Below are positions 34,799-41,204 of a DNA stretch of 64,000 nt, in pieces. The DNA lies in assembly GCF_902506105.1 (NCBI RefSeq), contig NZ_LR733304.1:2553832-2617831 (forward strand), given 5' to 3'. The notes beneath the pieces were generated by a model that saw only the letters and a program-made list of their open reading frames with translations, ran no database searches and was not told where the DNA came from. The translations under genes were made by a program, and so were the position numbers. The stretch comes from Aeromicrobium sp. 9AM (GTDB lineage: Bacteria > Actinomycetota > Actinomycetes > Propionibacteriales > Nocardioidaceae). Numbering within the stretch: the first letter of the stretch is position 1; each line of letters begins with the position of its first letter.

Positions 34799-35623
34799 TC
34801 AGGCGACCGGGCGGGCGCCGCGTACGGCCACGCACCCGGCAGCCGATCGCGAACCACTGAGCAGGGCGGACTCGACGTCGCCCGTCCTGGTCCAATCGGC
34901 GAGGAAGCCGGCGCAGAACGCATCCCCGGCGCCGGTGGTGTCGACGACGTCCGTCGGCAGTGCCGGCACCTCGTGGCCGCGAAAGGCCGCCCCGGCACCC
35001 CCGCGGGTCAGCACGACCCGGTCGTCTTCCAGCACGAGGAAGCCCTGCTCGTCGTCGTTGGGGAACACCAGGTCAGCGTCCGCGAGCCAGCCCACGACGG
35101 TGTCCCGGCCGGCCGCCTCGAGGAAGCCGAGCGAGCTGGGGTCGATGCTGACTCCGATGTCGCGGCGCTTCGCCTCGGCGACGAGCTCCTGCACGACCGG
35201 GCGCACGCCGTCGTCGAAGAACGAGTAGCCGGTCAGGTGCAACCAGGTCACGTCGTCCCAGGCGTCGGCCGGGACGTCGGCGGCGGTCAGCATCGTGTTG
35301 GCGGCGCGGTCGACATACATCGTCCGGTCGGCCTCGTCGTCGAGCGTCAGCACGATCGTCGCGGTCGGCAGCTCGGGGTCGCCGGAGATGCGCGCGTCCA
35401 CGCCGTACGCCTCGAGGGCCGCGCGGTGGCGGTCGACTCCGTCGGCGCCGCATCGACCGACAAAACGTACGTCGGCGCCGAGGTGTCCGAGCCACGCTGC
35501 GACGTTCGCCGCCGAGCCGCCCGCGGTCATCCGGATCTCCGAGACCGTGTCGCTCGCGGGGTTGACGGTGCCGAGCGGGCGTACGCCGATGTCGTCGACG
35601 AGGTCACCGACGACGAGGATCAT
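34799..35623 (-). CDS. psuK: PfkB-family kinase, probable pseudouridine kinase
   Basis: This 274-residue kinase has RMTAGGSAANVAAWLGHLGADV (substrate and first PfkB motif) and DTTGAGDAFCAGFLADW (anion hole and catalytic Asp). It overlaps the psuG stop region by four bases, so it should phosphorylate pseudouridine to pseudouridine-5'-phosphate, the substrate of PsuG. The assignment rests on this pairing rather than on kinase-specific residues. Confidence 0.83.
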   Translation of the reverse strand: MILVVGDLVDDIGVRPLGTVNPASDTVSEIRMTAGGSAANVAAWLGHLGADVRFVGRCGADGVDRHRAALEAYGVDARISGDPELPTATIVLTLDDEADRTMYVDRAANTMLTAADVPADAWDDVTWLHLTGYSFFDDGVRPVVQELVAEAKRRDIGVSIDPSSLGFLEAAGRDTVVGWLADADLVFPNDDEQGFLVLEDDRVVLTRGGAGAAFRGHEVPALPTDVVDTTGAGDAFCAGFLADWTRTGDVESALLSGSRSAAGCVAVRGARPVA

Positions 35624-36528
35624 CGCGAGGCCCAGGACCGGGCGATCTCGCCGGCGACCCGGATGTTGTTCTCGGCGATCTTGAGGTTGACCGCGAGGCT
35701 CTCGCCGCCGGTCAGGCCGACGATCGTCTGCAGCAGGAACGGCGTGACCTCCTTGCCCGACAACCCCTGCTCGTCGGCCATGCGGAGGGCGTCGGCGAGG
35801 GCCCGGTCGTGCACCTCGGGGTCGAGCTGCTCGGCGACCGGGAGCGGGTTGGCGACCAGGATCGCGGCCGGCTGACCCAGCTCGTCGCGAGACGCCATCA
35901 CGCCGGCTACCGCCGCCGCGTCCGGGACCGACCAGTCGAGCTCGAAGCCGGAATCGGTCAGCCAGAAGCTGGGGAACTTGTCGGTGCCGAATCCCAGGAC
36001 GATCACGCCGAGCGACTCCAGCCGCTCGAGCGTCGCCGGGATGTCGAGGATCGACTTCACGCCGGCCGAGACGACGGTGATCGGCACCTCGGACAGCACC
36101 TTGAGGTCGGCGGACTCGTCGAACGTCTCCGACGCGCCCCGGTGCACCCCGCCGAGACCGCCGGTGGCGAACACGCGGATGCCGGCGAGGTCGGCGATGT
36201 ACGAGGTCGCGGCGACAGTCGTCGCGCCACTGCCGCCGCGGGCCAGCACGATCGGCAGGTCGCGGACGCTGAGCTTGGGGATGTCCTCACCGGCAATGCG
36301 TACGAGCTCGTCGTCGGTGAGCCCGGCCTTGAGCTGGCCGTCGAGCACCGCGATCGTCGCCGGAACAACACCCATCGCCGTCAGGATCGCCTCGAACCCT
36401 CGCGCCGCCTCAAGGTTGTCGGGCCGCGGCAGGCCGTGCGAGATGATCGTCGACTCGAGCGCGACGACGGGCGTACCGGCCTCGAGCGCAGCGGCGACGG
36501 CGGGCGAGATGCTGAGGGGAAGTGTCAC
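35620..36528 (-). CDS. psuG: Pseudouridine-5'-phosphate glycosidase
   Basis: PsuG splits pseudouridine-5'-phosphate into uracil and ribose-5-phosphate by breaking its C-C bond, in the cytosol. The 302-residue protein shows VVALESTIISHGLPRPDN near the N-terminus, the GVHRGASETFDESADL block, VVSAGVKSILDIPATLE with the catalytic Lys, and a C-terminal LTGGESLAVNLKIAENN. Length is normal. The GTG start is preceded by TAGGGT with a six-base gap, so the transcript is probably leaderless. It forms an operon with psuK for recycling of modified nucleosides from RNA. Confidence 0.94.
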   Translation of the reverse strand: MTLPLSISPAVAAALEAGTPVVALESTIISHGLPRPDNLEAARGFEAILTAMGVVPATIAVLDGQLKAGLTDDELVRIAGEDIPKLSVRDLPIVLARGGSGATTVAATSYIADLAGIRVFATGGLGGVHRGASETFDESADLKVLSEVPITVVSAGVKSILDIPATLERLESLGVIVLGFGTDKFPSFWLTDSGFELDWSVPDAAAVAGVMASRDELGQPAAILVANPLPVAEQLDPEVHDRALADALRMADEQGLSGKEVTPFLLQTIVGLTGGESLAVNLKIAENNIRVAGEIARSWASR

Positions 36529-36534
36529 CGCGCC

Positions 36535-36540
36535 ACCCTA
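36535..36540 (-). promoter_or_regulatory. Leaderless -10 hexamer (TAGGGT) of psuG
   Basis: Read on the minus strand, TAGGGT lies six bases before the GTG at 36528, without a ribosome-binding site. Confidence 0.6.
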
Positions 36541-36557
36541 TCCAGCACCCGGGCCTC

Positions 36558-36644
36558 CGGAGCGGTGACTTAGGGCCCAGTCGAGCCGCGGAGCGGTGAC
36601 TTAGGGACCAGCGCGGCCGACCTCTTGGGCTCTAAGTCACCGCT
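36558..36644. repeat. Direct and inverted 18-base repeats upstream of psuG and the surface-protein gene
   Basis: CGGAGCGGTGACTTAGGG occurs at 36558-36575 and again at 36589-36606 (31 bases apart). Its reverse complement is partly present at 36633-36644 as TAAGTCACCGCT. The rest of the 241-base gap holds an AT-richer stretch near 36655-36690 and the ribosome-binding site of the next gene. The repeats may be protein-binding sites or a dispersed element. Confidence 0.7.
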
Positions 36645-36769
36645 GACGTACGCGGTGAAAAACGATTCCTGCGAAAAGTTGCAAGACCTGTCGGGCTCGA
36701 TGCTCCTACCTCTGAGCAAGCAACAACCACCGACTTCGACAAGCAGCATCACACCCACAGGAGAACGAC

Positions 36770-37342
36770 ATGAAAAGCATCATCCGCAACCTGATCATCG
36801 CCGCCCCGCTGGCCACTGCCGCCCTGACGATGGTGCCGGCGAGCGCCATGGCCACCGACGGACCGGTCATCATCGCCCAGCCGCACACGGATCCCGATCC
36901 GATCGACGACATCGCGATCCCCAAGCCCAAGCCGCCGGTCGAGCCCAAGGACAAGATCGCCCTGCCCAAGCCGAAGCCCCCGGTCGGCCCCGACGACAAG
37001 GTCGGACCGAAGCCGAAGCCCACGCACCCTGACGGACCGGACGTCATCACCAACCCGCAGCCCTGCCCGACCCACGGCACCTGCGGCGACAACGACGACA
37101 AGGACGGCCCCAAGGGCGGCGGCGGCAAGGACGACAGCTCGGACGACACCAAGCCCGCTGCCGACGTCGCCGAGGTCGAGTCGACCGAGACCGTTGAGGT
37201 CCCCACCCGCATCGACGCGGGACTCGCCGACGAGCAGACCGAAGGCGGTCTCGACCTCGCCTGGCTGCTGGCCGGCGGCGCGCTCGTCACGGCTTCGGGC
37301 GCAGCGGTCGCGCTCCGTGCCCGCAAGCGTCACACTGCCTGA
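36770..37342 (+). CDS. Secreted Pro/Lys/Asp-rich surface protein with C-terminal membrane anchor
   Basis: This 190-residue protein has a signal peptide (KSIIRNLIIAAPLATAALTM, cleavage near AMA-TDG). A low-complexity region of PKPKPP-type repeats (about residues 50-90) follows, then an Asp/Gly/Lys-rich segment with two Cys (PCPTHGTCGDN). A C-terminal hydrophobic helix (LAWLLAGGALVTASGAAVAL) is followed by RARKRH. The layout is that of a wall-spanning, membrane-anchored protein. There is no LPXTG sorting motif. AGGAG lies before ATG 36770. The function is unknown. Confidence 0.66.
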   Translation: MKSIIRNLIIAAPLATAALTMVPASAMATDGPVIIAQPHTDPDPIDDIAIPKPKPPVEPKDKIALPKPKPPVGPDDKVGPKPKPTHPDGPDVITNPQPCPTHGTCGDNDDKDGPKGGGGKDDSSDDTKPAADVAEVESTETVEVPTRIDAGLADEQTEGGLDLAWLLAGGALVTASGAAVALRARKRHTA

Positions 37343-37351
37343 CCCGCACGA

Positions 37352-37387
37352 CGAAGGGCCCCACACCAACCGGTGCGGGGCCCTTCG
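37352..37387. terminator. Bidirectional terminator
   Basis: CGAAGGGCCCCACACC pairs with GGTGCGGGGCCCTTCG around an AACC loop; one of 16 pairs mismatches. It separates the convergent surface-protein and dcd genes. Confidence 0.82.
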
Positions 37388-37394
37388 GCGTACG

Positions 37395-37970
37395 TCAGAT
37401 CTCGGTGCGGTGGAAGTTGGCGTGCGAGCGTGAGGCCGTCGGCCCGCGCTGGCCCTGGTAGCGGGAGCCGTACTTCGCCGAGCCGTACGGGTTCTCCGCC
37501 GGTGAGGTCAGCCGGAAGTAGCAGACCTGGCCGATCTTCATGCCGGGGTAGAGCTTGATCGGCAGCGTCGCCACGTTGGCGAGCTCGAGCGTCACGTGGC
37601 CCGAGAAGCCGGGGTCGATGAATCCGGCCGTCGAGTGCGTCATCAGCCCGAGGCGGCCGAGCGAGGACTTGCCCTCGAGGCGCGCGGCGATGTCGTCCGG
37701 CAGGGTCACCAGCTCGTACGTCGAACCGAGCACGAACTCGCCGGGGTGCAGGATGAACGCCTCGTCGTCGCCCACCTCGACCTCGCGGGTCAGGTCGGAC
37801 TGGTCGGCGGCCGGGTCGATGTGCGGGTACTTGTGGTTGTCGAAGACCCGGAAGAACTTGTCGAGCCGCACATCGATGCTGGACGGCTGGATCATCTCGC
37901 GGTCGAACGGGTCGAGCGCCACGCGCCCGGCGTCGATCTCGGCGAGGATGTCGCGGTCGGAGAGGAGCAC
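37395..37970 (-). CDS. dcd: dCTP deaminase
   Basis: This 191-residue trimeric nucleotide hydrolase converts dCTP toward dUMP/dUTP for thymidylate synthesis. Motifs include [39 protein letters not shown] and the catalytic [18 protein letters not shown]. The length and motifs fit the actinobacterial type that in some species also hydrolyses dUTP. The GTG start is preceded by TAGTTT with a six-base gap, so it is probably leaderless. Confidence 0.94.
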   Translation of the reverse strand: MLLSDRDILAEIDAGRVALDPFDREMIQPSSIDVRLDKFFRVFDNHKYPHIDPAADQSDLTREVEVGDDEAFILHPGEFVLGSTYELVTLPDDIAARLEGKSSLGRLGLMTHSTAGFIDPGFSGHVTLELANVATLPIKLYPGMKIGQVCYFRLTSPAENPYGSAKYGSRYQGQRGPTASRSHANFHRTEI

Positions 37971-37976
37971 GAGTCG

Positions 37977-37982
37977 AAACTA
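37977..37982 (-). promoter_or_regulatory. Leaderless -10 hexamer (TAGTTT) of dcd
   Basis: On the minus strand TAGTTT lies six bases before the GTG at 37970. It is back-to-back with the tRNA-Gly promoter. Confidence 0.55.
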
Positions 37983-37998
37983 ACGCATGTGGCTTCGG

Positions 37999-38004
37999 TA
38001 GTCT
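37999..38004 (+). promoter_or_regulatory. -10 hexamer (TAGTCT) for tRNA-Gly
   Basis: TAGTCT lies 22 bases upstream of the tRNA 5' end. A short CGGTC/GACCG hairpin (38010-38025) sits between it and the tRNA and would be in the precursor leader. Confidence 0.45.
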
Positions 38005-38026
38005 GTGTTCGGTCGCAACTGACCGC

Positions 38027-38097
38027 GCCGATGTAGCTCAGTGGTAGAGCGCTTGCTTCCCAAGCAAGATATGCGGGTTCGATTCCCGTCATCGGCT
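38027..38097 (+). tRNA. tRNA-Gly (anticodon CCC)
   Basis: The acceptor stem GCCGATG pairs with CATCGGC (38090-38096), with discriminator T at 38097. The D-arm contains AGCTCAGTGGTAGAGC. The anticodon stem CTTGC/GCAAG encloses TTCCCAA with CCC at 38059-38061. The T-arm is GCGGGTTCGATTCCCGT. CCA is not encoded. Part of its 3' end is copied downstream (see repeat entry). Confidence 0.96.
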
Positions 38098-38216
38098 CTC
38101 GGCACGAAGTGCCCACCCCCGATGACGGGAATCGAGTGGGCCCTCCCTCGAGCCACTGCCCCGCGGCGAAGCCGCCCCTCCAGTGGCTCCACCTAGGGAT
38201 CCCGTCATCGGCTCTC
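38079..38216. repeat. tRNA 3'-end duplications and hairpins
   Basis: CCCGTCATCGGCTCTC, spanning the tRNA-Gly 3' end and the next bases (38085-38100), recurs exactly at 38201-38216. GATGACGGGAATCGA at 38121-38135 is the exact reverse complement of tRNA bases 38079-38093. Between them are a GGCAC-GAA-GTGCC hairpin (38101-38113) and a larger one with CCACTG/CAGTGG arms around GCGGC-GAA-GCCGC (about 38153-38187). The pattern resembles attachment-site remnants. Confidence 0.8.
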
Positions 38217-38292
38217 TGCTCCGGTCCGGCGCGGAGCGGTGGCACTGGCGCTGGCGGTGATCTGGTCGCCCATCAGAGGGGCGGAAGGGCGA

Positions 38293-38844
38293 CTAATCCA
38301 CCGCCCACGTACGTTGCACGGTCGCCTTCGAGCCGGTCACCAGAGTCTGTGCCGGTACGTCGTCGGCCACCACAGCCCCCGCCGCGATCACGGAGTCGCG
38401 GCCGATCGTGACCCCCGGCAGGATCGTCGCACCCGCACCGATCCACACGTTCTCCTCCACGTCGATCGGCTCGCCGGTCAGCCACACGCGCCGATCCGCC
38501 GGGTCGACCGGATGACCGCCGGTGATGAACGTGACCTTCGGCGCGATCATCACCCGCTCGGCGAGCCGGATGCCGGCGTAGTCGAGGAACGTGCATCCCT
38601 GGTTGATGAACACCCGCTCGGCGATGTCCAGGTTGAGCCCGTGGTCGGTGTAGAACGGCGGATAGATCGTCACCCGCTGAGGCAGCGGCCGCCCGAGGAT
38701 CTGCTCGAACAGGGCGGCCTTGCCGGCTTCGTCCTCGAACGGCAGCACGTTGAGGCGCGACGTCAGAGCCGTCACCTCGAGGACCCGCTCGGACATGGCC
38801 GTGAACTCGGCGCTGTCGATCCGCATCAGGAAGTCGTCGGGCAT
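38293..38844 (-). CDS. Sugar O-acetyltransferase, LbH (hexapeptide-repeat) family
   Basis: This 183-residue protein is of the maltose/galactoside acetyltransferase and NodL type. The C-terminal half shows hexapeptide repeats (VFINQGCTFLDYAGIRL, VEENVWIGAGATILPGVTIGRDSVIAAGAVVADDV) forming a left-handed beta-helix. The active-site His lies in ITGGHPVD. It acetylates a sugar from acetyl-CoA in the cytosol. The gene is alone, between the tRNA repeats and the GH5 gene. Confidence 0.86.
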   Translation of the reverse strand: MPDDFLMRIDSAEFTAMSERVLEVTALTSRLNVLPFEDEAGKAALFEQILGRPLPQRVTIYPPFYTDHGLNLDIAERVFINQGCTFLDYAGIRLAERVMIAPKVTFITGGHPVDPADRRVWLTGEPIDVEENVWIGAGATILPGVTIGRDSVIAAGAVVADDVPAQTLVTGSKATVQRTWAVD

Positions 38845-38907
38845 CCCACGATGATCTCCCGCTCACGACGCGCAGGGCAGCAGACACGCAAGACTCCGGG
38901 AAGTGCA

Positions 38908-38941
38908 GCCGCCCCCGGCTGGAGGAAGACCCGGGGGCGGC
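38908..38941 (-). terminator. Terminator of the GH5-lectin gene
   Basis: GCCGCCCCCGG (38908-38918) and CCGGGGGCGGC (38931-38941) form a perfect 11-bp stem with a 12-base loop. It is just beyond the stop of the glycoside hydrolase gene on the minus strand. Confidence 0.72.
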
Positions 38942-38953
38942 CACGTATGGGTG

Positions 38954-40429
38954 CTACGTACGAGCCCACTGCTGGTTGGACTCGCCGCTGCAGCTCGCGA
39001 CGCCGACCGCCGAGCCGTTGTCGGCCCCGGCGGCCTCGAGGCAGAGGCCGGGGTGGCTCACACTGCTGACCGACAGGTCGGCGTTGACCTCCCACTGCTG
39101 GTCGACCGCACCGGTGCAGTCGGCGATCACAGCGGGACTGCCGGCGCTCGCACCGTCACCACCGATCGCGAGGCACTTGTTGGCATACACGGTGAGCTGC
39201 TTCTCAGCCGTCCAGTTCCACAGCTGGTTGCCGCCGGCGTTGCAGTCCCACAGGTCGAGCGCGGTGCCGTTCGTGGTCGAGAAGCCCGGCACGTCGGCGC
39301 AGCGATCGCTGGCCACGCCACGCAACACCTCACCCGGAGGCGCCGGCGGCAGGTTGTTGGTGGGCTCCCGCCGCAGCAGGCCCCAGCCCCACCACACCTG
39401 GGCGAGACCGCTCTCGCTGTTGACCTGCAGCTGGTTGCCGACCCTGGTCGTCATCGAGTACGCGTCGCCGTCCCGCAGGCCGGGCCAGTAGACGAGCCCC
39501 ATGTGCTGCTCTCGAGCGGTCTGGGTCAGTGCTCCGAGGTATGACGTGTAGACGTTGCCCTCGTGGTTGCCGTAGTTGAGCCCCGTGGTCATCGGCGAGC
39601 CGGCCTCGTCGATGATCGTGCGCCAGCCGTACGAGCCGATGCGTGGCCGCAGGTTCGCCAGCCAGGCCGCCTCGGTCGTGTCGGATGCCCAGAAGCCGTA
39701 GAAGTGCAGCGACAGCAGCGTGCCCTTGAGCTCAGGTGCGGCACCGACGCCGGTGACGTCGTCGTTGTAGCCCGTGCCGGAGATGACGACGCGCTTCCGT
39801 GGGACGTCGACGTGCCGCTTGAGCCACGACGAGGTCAGCGAGACCCACTCGTCGAGCGAGTAGCCGAACGGCTCGTTCATCGGCTCGAAGTAGACGTGCG
39901 GGTTGTGGCGATACTTCCGCACCACGGTGTCCCACATCGTGTTGAACGCCTTCGGGTCGTCGACGCGACCGTCCTTGGCATCGTTGGCCTCCCAGTAGCT
40001 CACGATCACCTTGAAGCCGCTGTCGGCCGACGCGTCGATCGCGGCCTGGTACGACTTCCACCACTTCGTGCCCACGCTCGACGGGTTGATCGGCAGTCGA
40101 ACCGTGTTGGCCTTCAGCTCGTGCCGGAACTCCGACACGGTCGTCCTGGCCTTGCGGTACGTCGTCGCGTAGCTGTCGGCGGTGCTCAGTCCGGAGGGCA
40201 CCACCTCGTCAGCGGCGTAGTTGTCGCGCGGGTCCGCCCAGTTCACGCCGCGGAAGTCACTGGTGTTCGTACGGCCGTGGTGTGCCGGCGACGCCTCTGC
40301 GGGCGACGCCAGCGTGGCTGCCACCAGTGCACCGACAGCCAGGACGGTCGCCGCGATCGCCCCCGAGGCGATGCGGTGACGCAACCGTTGGCGAGACTGG
40401 GATTGGAGTGATGGTTGCGTAAACATCAT
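38954..40429 (-). CDS. Secreted GH5 glycoside hydrolase with C-terminal ricin-B lectin domain
   Basis: This 491-residue exported enzyme has a long signal peptide (about residues 1-46, GAIAATVLAVGALVAATLA, cleavage after AEA). The GH5 catalytic domain follows, with general acid/base Glu186 in EPMNEPFG and nucleophile Glu275 in IIDEAGSP, and RLPINPSS and HFYGFW segments lining the cleft. The C-terminal lectin (CBM13-like, about residues 365-491) has three QxW-type elements: NQLWNW, DQQWEV and NQQWAR. It should hydrolyse beta-glucan, mannan or cellulose outside the cell. GGAAGG precedes the start. Two LacI-type operators lie at and just upstream of the start. Confidence 0.87.
   Translation of the reverse strand: MMFTQPSLQSQSRQRLRHRIASGAIAATVLAVGALVAATLASPAEASPAHHGRTNTSDFRGVNWADPRDNYAADEVVPSGLSTADSYATTYRKARTTVSEFRHELKANTVRLPINPSSVGTKWWKSYQAAIDASADSGFKVIVSYWEANDAKDGRVDDPKAFNTMWDTVVRKYRHNPHVYFEPMNEPFGYSLDEWVSLTSSWLKRHVDVPRKRVVISGTGYNDDVTGVGAAPELKGTLLSLHFYGFWASDTTEAAWLANLRPRIGSYGWRTIIDEAGSPMTTGLNYGNHEGNVYTSYLGALTQTAREQHMGLVYWPGLRDGDAYSMTTRVGNQLQVNSESGLAQVWWGWGLLRREPTNNLPPAPPGEVLRGVASDRCADVPGFSTTNGTALDLWDCNAGGNQLWNWTAEKQLTVYANKCLAIGGDGASAGSPAVIADCTGAVDQQWEVNADLSVSSVSHPGLCLEAAGADNGSAVGVASCSGESNQQWART
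40412..40425. promoter_or_regulatory. LacI-type operator, downstream copy
   Basis: TGGTTGCGTAAACA differs from the copy at 40446-40459 by one base. It overlaps codons just after the GH5 start. The centres of the two sites are 34 bases apart. Confidence 0.65.
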
Positions 40430-40445
40430 CGAGGAGAGCCTTCCT

Positions 40446-40459
40446 TGTTTGCGTAAACA
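40446..40459. promoter_or_regulatory. LacI-type operator, upstream copy
   Basis: TGTTTGCGTAAACA is a palindrome with arms TGTTT/AAACA around a central CG step, the hallmark of LacI-family operators. It lies 17-30 bases upstream of the GH5 start codon. Confidence 0.65.
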
Positions 40460-40547
40460 TTAGGCGGTGTGACGACGGTCTCACTCGTCGATCGGATCCG
40501 TCAACCCCTCCCGCCGCCGGCCGCCTGGATGTGTCGGTCCCCGTCCG

Positions 40548-40553
40548 TAGGTT
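40548..40553 (+). promoter_or_regulatory. Leaderless -10 hexamer (TAGGTT)
   Basis: TAGGTT ends six bases before ATG 40560; no ribosome-binding site intervenes. Confidence 0.6.
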
Positions 40554-40559
40554 CAGGGG

Positions 40560-41033
40560 ATGGCACTCACCGACTTCGACTTCGTCCTCGGCCGCTGGGG
40601 CGTGACCAACCGCAAGCGAGCCGACGCGCTCGACCCGGGCTGCACTGACTGGCTCGAGTTCGCCTCGACCGGCGAGCATCGCGCGCTGCCGGGCGGCGCG
40701 GGCAACATCGAGGCGTACGAGGCCCTCGAGATGCCCGGGATCGGCGAGTTCCACGGCCTGGCCCTGCGCCTCTACGAACCGGCGTCGGACACGTGGCGCA
40801 TCTGGTGGTCCTCCAGCTCGACACCTGGTCGGCTCGATCCACCGATGGAGGGCCGCTTCGACGGCAACGTCGGCACGTTCGTGACCGACGACGTCATCGA
40901 CGGCCGGCCGCTCAAGGTGCGTTTCGTGTGGACCGACTTCGGCGACGACCGGGCGCAGTGGGAGCAGGCGTTCTCCCACGACGGGGGCCACACGTGGGAC
41001 ACCAACTGGGTCATGAGCATGACCCGGGCCTAG
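40560..41033 (+). CDS. DUF1579-like hypothetical protein
   Basis: This 157-residue soluble protein begins DFDFVLGRWGVTNRKR, and has LRLYEPASDTWRIWWSSSSTPG, a GRFDGNVGTFV stretch and a final QAFSHDGGHTWDTNWVM. The alternating strands and repeated Trp suggest a lipocalin-like barrel as in DUF1579 proteins. No signal peptide is present. There is no evidence for enzymatic activity. It is a monocistronic leaderless gene divergent from the GH5 enzyme. Confidence 0.6.
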   Translation: MALTDFDFVLGRWGVTNRKRADALDPGCTDWLEFASTGEHRALPGGAGNIEAYEALEMPGIGEFHGLALRLYEPASDTWRIWWSSSSTPGRLDPPMEGRFDGNVGTFVTDDVIDGRPLKVRFVWTDFGDDRAQWEQAFSHDGGHTWDTNWVMSMTRA

Positions 41034-41204
41034 CCACCGATCGTGCAACAGCCGGTCGTGAATTGTCTGAAACCGCACACAGCCGGCGCACGGTGTGGTT
41101 ATCGTCAGGCGAGGGCAGTTGCGAGGTCTCCGACAGGTGCTGGGAGCCTTCACCCACCGAAATCTGGTGCGTGAGGATGTTCCTTTCGAGGGCTTCACCG
41201 ATGT

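Noticed and set aside
38098..38290. Possible small integrated island between tRNA copies
   Set aside because: The segment is only about 100 bases, carries no integrase or gene and consists of hairpins; at most it is a remnant.
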